Notes under the pieces: model-generated
The model's database searches: none
What the model saw: only the letters and a program-made list of their open reading frames with translations
What the model was told of the DNA's origin: nothing
Shown: piece by piece, positions 21,716-33,900 of the stretch
Position numbering within the stretch: position 1 is the first letter of the stretch
Layout of the letters: every line of letters starts with the position of its first letter
Position numbers and translations under genes: made by a program
Assembly (NCBI GenBank): GCA_031002005.1
Contig: JARYHS010013630.1
Span: 34,683,504 to 34,747,503 of the forward strand
Direction of reading: 5' to 3'
From: Vandiemenella viatica
Taxonomy: Eukaryota; Arthropoda; Insecta; Orthoptera; Morabidae
Length of the DNA stretch: 64,000 bases

Positions 21716-23572
21716 CTATGTTTATAGCTGAATTGACAGTTGGAGCATCTTTTAAACTATTCGGTTATGCGATTAGATTTCTATTAATCGTGAACCTTTC
21801 TTTTTTGATATACTAATTTTTAAAAAAAATACTTTATGCATTAGTGAAGTAAAAAAAAAAAAAAAATTTCTAATTTCATTTTTGAATTGATTTTTTTTCA
21901 GAATGTCTCAACTGTTCAGCAACAAAGAAATGCCGAATAATTTATGATGGCTTTCGCAGCTAAAAGTTTATTCTTCGTCCAGTGAATTGGATTCTGAAAC
22001 GCGATAAATTTATTTTTGCCGTAAGAAATCTTGAAGCATCTTAATATCTGACTCAACGAGCAAAAAGTACTGACATAGTTTATCTTTGATGAAATCAATA
22101 AATATCGACATAGGAATATTAGATATCACTCTCCCTCTGTTATATTTCATAAAAATGAATTACTTTCTGGTACTAGCTTCAGGTTTCCTAAACAGCACAG
22201 TCATTTGAATGTTATGGTTCAAAATAATAGGACTAAAGAAAGAAAACAACACGTCATGTCTATATATGAGGATGAAGAATTATGCTGTCTATTATGAGTT
22301 CGGTTTGTAAACACGAATTCCATCATGGAAGTGTAATTTGGCGCCAAATAATTTCAGAGGCCACGGATTAGTATAACATTTGGTATAAACAGCCGCTGTC
22401 AAATATACGAGACTTATCAAACACATCCTATTATTCCACAGTACATTACGAATTTAATAACCTTGATGTCTACCACCCTTGAAGTCACCGACATTAAAAT
22501 TACAAGAGATGATGTAATATTCTATGATCAACCCTTTCACCTTTTTGTCACACAAACTATCTTCGTAGTTGAGACCTTGTTGGTAGTATATATTGAGCTA
22601 CGGTGAATATATTTTCTGGTTACAGTTCTTATGACAAAAATAAGCTGCAAAATAGAAATGTTGCCATTGGAATTTTGAGCAATATCGTCAATATGATGAA
22701 CACATTCCTGAGGAAGGAAATATGACGCATCGTCGCATATTTTGCGCTACTCTCCGACGACGCCGGTCATAATTCGCTTTTTTTTTTAAGGTAACGTATT
22801 CATGACTTTCATCTTGTTATGTTAACCTGAAAAAATATTACAATTCCGTGCAGATGGTACGCAGATGTGCCATACTAATAATTTTAAGTTTAGAAGAAAG
22901 GTAGAGGGAGCTGAAGGAATAATACTCGTTCAAGGGGCCAAATAATACAGTCTTCATATTCGCTGAAAGCAGAAATCAGAATGTCGACAAAGATAGATAC
23001 TGATCTCTATCTTTTACATGTAAATCCAGCATGCCTTTTCTGAGTATGACTTCAAACATACGTTTAACATTAAACGCGTATTTCAACTACTTCAGATTCC
23101 ACGTTAAAATGTAGGTCCGCGGACTGTGCAGCAAACTGAAACACTGCAACCAGTTCGTAAGACTACACGAATTTACTTAATTACTGATATACTTAACGAT
23201 CAGATCTCTCCTATTAGGATATAAAACAATAAGTATCTAAAGGACCTATCAGCTAGCAATTTACATCCTATATAATAAAGCCTGATTACAAAATTCCACT
23301 ATACTTAATGGTTGCATTGATCAGTCCCCAAGAAGGCGCCAGTAACAGAATTGGGGAGATACTGTTACTAGACAGCTTTCTTTGTCTGACAGAACGAATT
23401 GATATTACCTGACAACCCTTTAACAGTAGATATATCCGCTCAGTCTGAAAATACAGACATCCGCTACAACTGCGTTACATATATCAGGTTTTTCCAGCAT
23501 ACAAAGACTGTAGTGATCGACTTCAGTATCCTGAATGTTTGTCTTTATATCAATAACAGAAAGTACCATATA

Positions 23573-23613
<41 letters not shown>

Positions 23614-24440
23614 AAATCCAACAAGGGTATTTGCCATTTGAAATATGGTAATGAATGAAGGAGTAAATTTCCTTTTTTTTTATTGTTAGCCTTAGTTATA
23701 GGGACGCAGAAACATGTTCTGTGAGCAGATTAGTAAAAATTAAAATTCATTTAAGAATCTGTAAGATCTTCAGACTAACAGAAAACAAAAAATTCTTTGT
23801 GCAAGATGTTAGCTACAACGGAGTTCAAATAGCATGATGTTTTACTCAGTGATTTGTGGAATATATGCTGAGCAAATTCCAACTCTTTCAAAACGAAAAT
23901 CATACACAAAGCTACAGGAATCGTTGACCTCTCATAGACCAGATGAGTAAATATATGTAATGGTTCTCTTATGTTGATGATATATAAGACAAATACAACG
24001 ATTAGGACTTACTGAATCGATTTATTGATTAAACGATGCCAAGAGGTGTTTACCCTACCAGCCATAACAAAGAACATCTCTGATTGATAAAAACCTCATC
24101 CAGACATCTGAATATTTAACAAAAGACAATCACGCTGTTCTGTGTTATTTGTGACGGTATTTTAGATGTTAATCTCAGGTCCAATTTCGTTTTCCTGATC
24201 ATCTTACCCGGTTTAATGATCCGTTATGCAAGGCAAAGTGCTTTTTTACTAAAGACAAATGGTTTAAGAGATTTACTCAGTGAGCTTTGACAGAAAACAT
24301 AATTCTGCGTTTTGCAGATTATCTTTCGAAGAACAATCGTATGTTGCATGAACGGTGGTCAACATCCGAGGTGCTACTCCAGCTTATTTTAATTGAAGGT
24401 ACCTAAGCTGCAGAATCTCTTGTCAGGTTGTGTACCGGTG
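21716..24440. other. Intergenic, no gene recognised
   Basis: AT-rich. It includes A/T homopolymers near 21851 and a (TA)n tract at 23578-23611. No domain-bearing frame was seen. Confidence 0.5.
23578..23611. repeat. (TA)n microsatellite
   Basis: Pure AT dinucleotide tract of about 34 bases. Confidence 0.9.
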
Positions 24441-24460
24441 ACGTCGGGAACCATAGTGTC

Positions 24461-24552
24461 TTAAAAGCCTGGCGGTGAGTAAGCTGCGATGGACGTGACC
24501 TCGCGGGTAGTACCGTGACACAGTGGACAGGCCCCCCCAGTCAGTCTGCACG
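24461..24552 (+). promoter_or_regulatory. Possible core promoter and 5' UTR of the ITIH-like gene
   Basis: A GC-enriched island begins about 100 bases before the start codon. It holds a weak TATA-like TTAAAAG at 24461 and an arthropod-initiator-like TCAGT at 24541. The second would leave only about 10 bases of leader, so the true start may lie between them or upstream. No transcript evidence exists in the sequence itself. Confidence 0.25.
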
Positions 24553-24612
24553 ATGTCGCTGGCTCAGGCGCTAGCTGTGAGCGCGCTGCTGGCTACGGCC
24601 ACAGCCCAGCAG
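24553..24612 (+). CDS. ITIH-like exon 1: signal peptide
   Basis: ATG through CAG, 20 codons: [20 protein letters not shown], then donor GTGAGA. A short polar start, a hydrophobic Ala/Leu core and a small-residue A-x-A cleavage region (ATA/TAQ) make a typical signal peptide, so the product enters the secretory pathway. It ends in phase 0. This ATG is chosen because no other upstream ATG gives a hydrophobic leader that splices in frame to exon 2. Confidence 0.8.
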
Positions 24613-27600
24613 GTGAGACGCAAACACAAAGTCGATTCAGGCACGGTGTTATTGACTCGTTAACTGATAGTAACTCAATAGTCAGCTTGTGAGCCATACC
24701 TACTGTCCAGACGCAGGCGGTTGGTAGCTACAGCGGATACTAGCTATCCATAGTAAGGCCCGGGGAATATGAACGGGGCTGATTCCCGTTGACTTCACCA
24801 GCGTGAAAGTGTTGGTACGTCTTGTCATACGTATTACTCACTGTGATGGATTGTGTGTTCAGTGTAGTATTTTATCGTTGAGAGATGAAGCGATGCCGTC
24901 TATTTCTAGCGATGCCTGCCATTTCTGGTCAGCGCTTCCGAAGGACCAAAATTTACATCCCTATGCGACGAATGAATCATCATCAATAACACTGCGAAAA
25001 GTTTTAGGATTTAACGCAGGTCTTTGGCAAACAATCTGGAGATTATGAACCGTGCATTACCGCCTCTATATCCTACCAGCCAAGTTTCAATGAAAATTTC
25101 TTCTACCAGAGGGTCTCGAACCAGCTAACACCATGTCGGGCACCAACCAGTATCATGGTGCACCGAAGACCTATTACTTCTTTGCCTAGGTCCTATACTT
25201 TTCATTCTGCTATTCAAAAAGTAATTTAATGTGTCTTTTCCTTGAATCAGACGAGACAGTAGGCCTGGCTAACTTGACCGACGGCATGAGGATGTAGAAG
25301 CCTCTGCATTAAAGATTTAAAAAGTCTCCCGAACCCATCTAAACCTCTACATAATAATACTTGTAGCAAAATTTGTTTTAAATGTTTCAGTTGCTAGATG
25401 ATATTATATGTATAGTGATGTCAATCATTACAACCATTATACTTTTTTTTGTAACAGTTATTAATTCCAAAATTTGTAATGAGGAATCAATGAATCAACG
25501 GGTCTTGTAGATGTCACGTTCCAAATGAGACTGGGCCGAGATTACTCAGCGCGAAGCCTGAAACTCCCGTGTGTGGCTAGGTGATTAATGAATGTTAGTA
25601 ATTTCAGATTCATGACAGCGTGACAGCATGAAAGCAGAATTTGTTGCTTAAAAATGAACTGCACAATGATGTCAGGAAATTAGAAGTTCACAACTCACCT
25701 TTCTACAATTTGACTTCCTCAGTGAAATGGATATAATATCTGGATATTGTTCATCGCAATGGATATCTCGATTCAGGAAGCCGGTAAAGAGCTGGAAGTT
25801 AGTATCAATGTGCAAATTAAATGTACAAATTAAATTAAATGAATAGAAAGGAAGCACTACATATTATGCTAATTTAAAAATGTTCTCCATGATACGATTT
25901 GGAGAAATTCATACAATAGATGGACGCATCATTGGTTATTAAGAATATAGTCCTTGATTAACGTTTCTATTCTTTATCTAACTACTGAACATAATCAGAG
26001 AAAAAAAGAGTATAACATTTTATTTAAAAAAACCTTTTTCATCAAAAGTGATCTTGTAATAACATTTATGAACCTTACGCAACGGTTGACGATGATTTCA
26101 CATTTGTGTTTGACTGGAAAAATATTTTTAATTTACTGAACTACCTGTAGGAAATAACTTCAATATGAACACTGATTCCGATAGTGACCTGTAAATGTTT
26201 AAAATTTGGAGTTTTGGTAAAATTACAAAAATCCGTTACTGGTAAAATAAAACTGTACGTCGGTTGAGCAAAATTCTCACCATTTTACTGTAACGACAAA
26301 TCCGACTGTAACGACAAATGCGACTGTAGAAACGTGGTCTAGAAAGCTATTAGGTACTACTGTAGATGCTATCAGCCAAACTGTAAAACGTAATAATTCA
26401 TGAAAATCTGGACATCATCAGTTTGGTCGAAGTTACTTAAGACATTCCTTAAATTTATCATTTGGACATAGAATTTTATATAATGCATTTTATGGTTAAA
26501 ATTTAGACATTGCTGCCCCTCTTACGTGTGTTGCAGGTGTCATGTGAGCTGCAGGTGGTTTCCACAGTGCGTGGCGGGTACTCCTTGTCGAGAGTGTCTG
26601 GCACAGTGGAGAACTCAGATGACTGGACTCAACAAGCCAGCTTCACGCTGCGCCTCTCAGATTCCGCGTTCGTCACAGGCTTCTACATGTGAGTGTCTGT
26701 ACAAAGCTGAAGTATATTCAAGTTTTACTACATTGGTTATTTATTATTTTGCATATGTTATGAAAAGAAGTCGAAGCTTGCACCATACGCGGTAGCATTC
26801 CCCACAGCGACAATGTTCGTAAGTGTTACTGTAAATTTGGATGACTGTGATAGTGTGTGTGTTCAGTGTATGTTGATCAGAGACGATAGAAGGGAGACTG
26901 TGAACCTCGGTGCGGGCACATGCAGGCCTACTCTTCCGAAAGAGACAAATTGGGGTGCCAGGCTTAATCGCCATCAACAGTGTCGAATGTCCTCACTCCA
27001 TACGCACCACGTATAGTTAGGACTTTGGCGCACAATCTGACCATCACCTCTCCTACCCTGCCGGCCAAGTCCCGATGTTGAAACTTTCAGCCACCACCAG
27101 GACTGGTGCCAGCTAACCTCTTTTCAGGTACCGGACATCATCATAGTGCCACAACGGTGAGGGTTCATACGTTATAATAGGAACAAATTGTTCTTTCCTT
27201 CTTGTCTTTTCTCTTTAATTTAACAAATCGAACAGTAATGGGAAATAATGTGAATGACAGATCTTGCCTAGTTAGTTGGAGAAAAAACCTGACATTCATT
27301 CAATCAGAACAAAGTGAAAAATTACTCCTCGTCGGAGCATAAAGATGGGAATTACAAGATTTCTCGAACAAGCAAAGCCATCTATATCGCTTCAATAAGG
27401 AGTGAGACTGAAGTCAATACTACTAAGCAAATACGCGATACTGCAAAATATTCTGTTTTTGTAGCATGTATTTAGTGGCGTTCTCAAAGAAGGGGACTCC
27501 TAATCTAATATCGTCCACATAAGAAAGATGGAAATGTTGGTTCAGCACCAACTGTGGCCATTGCGCGTGGAACGCGTGACAGTGTTTCCCCCTTCTGTTA

Positions 27601-27887
27601 AGGATCCACAAAGTCGCATAGTTTGCAAACATTAGTAGTGTTTGCAAACGTTTGTGTGTTTGCGACTGGGTAGTTGGGCTTGCTGTCTCCACCAGACAAA
27701 TATTTTCAAACTACAGTACGTATGCGAACATTTGTCATCGTTCAGACTAGTACCTGTATATGCCTAAATGCTTCCGAGAGATAAACGTATTGCTAGTGCT
27801 GCAATTTTTATAATTATGCCCGTTTTAAGTAAAAATAGTATATTATTTTTAAAAAAGAAAAGGTAAACCTAAATTTTAAATATTGCA

Positions 27888-27918
<31 letters not shown>

Positions 27919-30900
27919 TAAGAGTACTAGATGATTCAAGAACAGATGAAAATATTGTGATTTGTCATCTGAAGATTTTGTATTGATAATTTGTCTAATT
28001 GTTCCAAGAATATGCAAATGACAAAAAAATTATAGAGACCACATTTTCGTGGAACTTAGATTGGCAATATTGCTTCGCTTTTTGGCTACAGGAGATTTCA
28101 AAAAAAAGTCTTAAAAATCTAACTTATTGTTAGTCCACAACCCGAAGGCTGACTGGATTCTCCCGAAGGAAGAATACTAAGCCTTTGTGGCAGAGGTTGG
28201 ATGGCCTGTTTCTTTCCTCTGGGACCTACCGTTTAACGTGGAATCCGAATCACGGAACGTCCTGGCGTAACTCTAATGATAAAATACATCTCTTAAAAAT
28301 TCCCGGCCCAAAGGGATTTGAACTCGGAACTTTTAAATGCAAGATCCTTAACCACTTAGCTACCAGACAGTACACAATAAGTCATATGTATTATTTCAAG
28401 TCTTCCATGCAACTTATTTCAAAATTAATTCCTGAATTACGTGCAGCTATCATAGAAGCGTTGAAATAATGCACAAAAGTGAGAACTTTTTTTGTTTTAT
28501 TTACTTCTTTATTTATCTGATGCGATTTCGCTACAGGTTTCATGCTTTTTAATTTTGCTGTGGTAATATTTGTGATTACTTTTCCATATTTCCGACCCAA
28601 TTTATATGATTGAATAAACAGTAAAAACTTCTTACTATCCCATTCCATATTTACATTACTTTTTGAATTTCAAATCGACTTAAAAATAAAACTGTGTAAA
28701 CCACAGCTGACTGATGTTGATATAGTCTCAACCGAGTAACTCCGTCGGAACACCTGCAATTCTTTGTTCGCGCGCGCTATTCTCGTCTCCACCGATCAAA
28801 TTACGAGTTCACAAACATCACACATGTTTGCAAACATTTTTCCGCGACATGACTTACTCAACTAAACACGCTGTCTAAATAAAATAACTGTTTAAAAAAC
28901 ATAAAAACCGCCTTCAAAAAAATGCACACTAAAAATTTTAAATTAACTTTATACCCCACTTAGAAGAGTATATCTAAATGGACTATATTTTACATTACTT
29001 TCATTGAAATTTTTATATTAATTAGTTATTTTTGGAGTCGGTGCCAGCCAAAGCAAGAAAAACAATAATACAAAAAAATCATGTCACTACTTACCTACAA
29101 TTAATTCTAGAAACATGTTTTAACAAAACTAAAACATACATGTGATACACCGATAGTAAACTAACTATAAAGTGTTTACTGCATGATGCAGTCTACCAGC
29201 TGACATTGTAGCGCCAGAGATATGCCTGGATGACCAACGAGGCCAAGCCACAGATTAAAATAACGTTAATTTGTTTCCCTAAGCTGTCTCCCGCAATAAT
29301 ACTATCTGCCACGCGACATGCTCTAAAATATTTGGAATTTTTGTTCATACTCTCGGTTCGCCTCGAACACCAAATAAAGATCACTAATTCGATCTTCGCG
29401 ATGTGACAGCTGGCACCGACTCCAAGAATAAGTAATTAATGTACTAATTTCAATAAAAGTAATGTAAAATATTGTCAATTTAGATTTACTCTTCTAAGTA
29501 AGGTATAAAGTTATTTTAAAATTTTTTAGTGTGCTTTTTTTGAAGGCGGCTTTTATGTTTTTAAACAATTATTTTATTGCAAACAAAAAGTTAACATTAT
29601 TTTTCTCTTTGTTTTATAGTAAAAGTCTGAACTGGATAAAAACTGCGGGTTTGTATAAAAAATTAAGTGGTTTAATGGGGAGAGGGGGTGGTTTTTTGAT
29701 TTTTTGATCAGAAACCTTCATCGGGACAAAATTCATATAAGCGTCAACTATCATGGTAATCGGTCATACGGTGTCGACTGAAGCTTTTTATAAAGAACAT
29801 TGACAAAAATTAAGGGCGTGGAAGAAGTGAGAGAGGTTGGGCCTTGGCAGACCAAATGTTGACAGGAGATTTCTCTTTATTTTAAAGTATACATGTGCAA
29901 AGTTCAATCATAATCAGATAAGAAGTGTAGGTTTGCATAAAATTAAGGGGTGTAAATGGAGAGATGGGGTTATTTTTTAAGAAACCTTCTCCATGAAAAA
30001 TTAAATGTATATGCCAACATTAATGGAGGTCAGTTAAATGGTGTTGACTGTAGCTTTGTGTAAAGAACATTGGCAGATGTTAAGGGGATTGATAGTATGA
30101 GAGGAGTTCAGTTTTTTCAAACCAAAAGTTGACAATATTTTTTTCTTTATTTTTGACTATACATGTACAAAGTTCGATCGAATTCTGATAAAAAATGTGG
30201 ATTTGTATAAAAATTAAGGGGTGTTAAGGGGTAGACGGGGTGGTTTCTCAATGAAATTAATATGGTACCACTTTGGAGCTATACCCCATCCCCAAAAAAA
30301 TTAATTGAAATCGGTCCAAAATTGGCGAAAATATCACTAAACATACATAAAAAAAATTAGACGGATTGAGAACCTCCTCCATTTTTGAAGTCAGATAATA
30401 AAGACTAGTAGCTCTCCTTAAAAAAGTGTTCACCCGTTTACTGAATCAAAGAAAAAAAATATAAATATGAAAACCAGTTTACTTCGAAAATTCCTTCTAA
30501 ATATACTAAATAATTTAATTTTTGTGAAATAGAAACAATAACTGTGGTATAAATAAAAAGAGTCTTTTCGCTATTTAATAGGAAGGCCATTGTAAACTGT
30601 TGTTGTTTTATTACATTTCGTTTAAATTTTTTTTTCTATGCCGACAATAACTATTTTCGTAGACTTGAGATATTTTCTATCAAATTTTTTCCAGATGTTC
30701 TACACGGAGTAAAACAAGATGTTATGCATTAATGTCATACTGGTACCAAGTAATATCTAATATTGGTATACGATATTTCACTAATGTTCGGCAGTAGGGC
30801 ATATATTCGCTGTAAAAATTTCCAAATGGGTATGATGGCGTTAAGGCTTTGTGAATACTGATGCGATTGCCGGTTTAGAAGTCGCAATAGCTGACGGCCG

Positions 30901-33900
30901 GATGTGAGGCGACGTGGGTCCTTGTTTTCTGTCCAAACACGGACACTCCTGCTGTCCCCAAGGTGACAGTACAGCGCAGCACTGGGAAAACGAACAAAAG
31001 CAATAGACTCGGTCGAAGCTCCTAGCCAGATCAATGACGAAGTCACTGATACAGCATCTTCAGCCTTTAATGGAAGTAAGGATCAGTTATCGTAGATATA
31101 AATATTTCTACTTGGATAGATTGATATGGTGAATATATCATCAACACATCTTGTTGCATCTGTAACAGCCATGAAGCTATGAGACTGCTTAAAAACTTTT
31201 TACATATACATAAAGAAATTGAAGACAGATCAATACTGTTAAGGGTCTTGTCTTCGTCCGTTATTCTTCCGCTACAGCAAGTCAAGATCTTCATTTTATC
31301 TTATGTATTACCCCAGAATTTAATCATAAGTAACTCATGACTATGGTCTATGAACACCAGCAGACTAAGCGGTCTAGTGGTTCAGTGGTTAAAACTGGAG
31401 ATCGAAACCTTCCTGGTTCGAATCCCTTTCTCAGTGAGGATTTTCAAATGCCCTTAATCCAACCTTCACCTCTGGCACACCTCGTTACATAATGTGAAGA
31501 ACGTCAGAACGTTTCCGTGCTTCGGTTTCCATGATAAAGTGTAAGTTCCCTATACCCGGTAGGACTACCGGGTTAGGTTGAGGCGGCTACGACACGAATG
31601 GAATGCGCAGCCAATAAGAGCCCTGTCATCAGGTAATTACGACCACGCGAGGTTTTACCAGTAAACTATAGTATTCTTTGCCAATCAGTATCCACTAATT
31701 GGTCATATAATATTTCTATGATACACTCTAGAACCATTGTGGAAAACCTCTTTGCAGAACACTCCTTACTTTAAGCACAACTCTTCACCCCTTTAACGAA
31801 TTGTAATTTTTGAATTTCTATTAAGTTACCAAACTTTGTTAATATGTTCATTATACTCCTACAGATCATTAGTAAGTCTTACAATGGGCTTTGTCTTATA
31901 CTCAGCAATACGGTACTCTTAACGCTCCTAGATGCCACCCCCTCTTATTATTTCATCTCCTTTAACTATTTGTTTGGTATTTATGATTTCTTCCGTTGTG
32001 CGTTTGAATTCGATATACCTGTGATAACATATTTTTATACTCTTACCACCAGCCTCTAACATGGACAACGAGGCTTCCTAACTTCATTATGAAAGGAAGT
32101 GGCTCCGTTAAAGCTTTAGCTAACAACTCAGAAAGGGTCTCATTCCTTCTTCTATACAGGATTACTCAAAGCCTATTGAGACTCCATCTATGTATGGTGT
32201 CCACGGACACAAACCCCAAGACAGAACTATTGCCTTTCCCTATAAGCGCCTTGGTATTCACGGTTACCTGCCTCACAGCTGGGTTGAACTATGGTAGATC
32301 GTGGCGACTCAGGACCTGCATGTATTTTACGCCTGCGTCACCACTTTCTTCAGGTGGTTCTCTACTCTGTAAGTCGCGTTTTCATCAATACTATTCTATC
32401 CCCCGCTTTCGCTACCTAATGCATCTTAGTGAAACGTCTACTAAGTAGTCCTCTCGTATACTGCAATATAAGTGTTGCCATAGTATTTAAAAAAATTTGT
32501 GACCTAGTAGCTTGCGCCAAACTGTTGATGCAGAAGTGGATCTACACCTACCTCTCTCATAGATACTAGCTAACAACATTTTTTTTTCACTTCCAGGCCT
32601 CTGTTCCTAAAAACTTGCTGCAACGTACTATTCCTACACCTACATAAGTCTTTTCTTGCGCTGACTCTGGTAACAGTTTAAACCTATTCCTACCCACTAT
32701 TCTTGAAGTGCCTGATCCATTCATTCTATTTCCCAACCATCCTTTTCTTTCCCCACTTCTCCCTCATTTAATTCAACATTTTTCATTTTCTACTGAAGGG
32801 ACCCATTTTTTCACTGATCGCTTCGTCCATATCACTAATCGTTTCCCCCATATTACTGATCGTTTCTTCTTCTCTGAAATTTTCCTATCCCTGAAACAAA
32901 GTGAACTATACCATGATAGGTCCTCATTTAGTTCTCCTTTACCCTCTCATTACTTTACCCCCTGAAACCACTTCTTACTCACTGTAATTCACACCGTTCG
33001 CCACGATCCTGCGACAGGCGCCGGATCATATGATTTTTTCCTAATAATTCTAGCAGTTCAAAGAAAGCAATAATAATTAATGATGTTTCAAATTTAAAAA
33101 ATTGAAACATCATTAATTATTATTGCTTTCTTTTGAAAATATCTAAAGCAAAAATTAATTGCAAATATTTCTGGATATAAAAGTTTATTGTAGTCAGGGA
33201 CTGGAATTAATTATCTAGGGAGGTGCTGAAATTTATCTGAATCAGTAAAAGAATTTAAAGCAAAAATTCGCATAAGGCAAAAGCAATTGTATAGCTCTGT
33301 GGTATAAACTTCATCACAATCATTTATAATAAACAATATATTATTCTTTAACCAGCCACGACACAGGCGTAATGCACAGCATCTATCACAGGACGACGGA
33401 ACTACACTTCGTTTCCTGGCCACACGAATTTACTTTCAGTTTTTTTACGTCTACTTACCTTCCGTAGACATTCATCCCATTATCCTCTTCCACTTACGGT
33501 ACCTATCATTTTTTTTTTTAATTATATATTAAGAAGTCGCGGTCTCGTTGGTTAACAATATGTAGCTAGCAAATACAATGTAAAGCAAATGATCAACTAT
33601 CTTTTTCCCTTCCTCTTTTTCGTCACCGTCTCATTTCTCTATGTCAGACTATTCTGTCGTATCATGTTTTATTGTCATCGCTGCTTTTTGCTTAATGTGT
33701 AATTCTTTTATCAACGCATCCAGATTTGGGTTTTCCATGGTTTCCCCAAATCACTCCAGGTGAATGCCGGGATCCTTCCTTCAAAAGGCCATGGCCGAAT
33801 TCCTTCCCATTCCTTGCCCCCCCATCCTTTCCCGTCTCTAAAGACCTAGTTGTTATAGGAGACGCTAAGCAATTAAAAAAAAAAAAACTTTTATCAACCT

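Noticed and set aside
30735..31046. 103-codon minus-strand frame with GC-balanced middle
   Set aside because: No domain, no flanking exon-like splice sites in phase, and no partner exons on that strand.
32089..32448. 119-codon open frame on the plus strand
   Set aside because: It overlaps rRNA-like segments read on the opposite strand and has no recognisable protein pattern.
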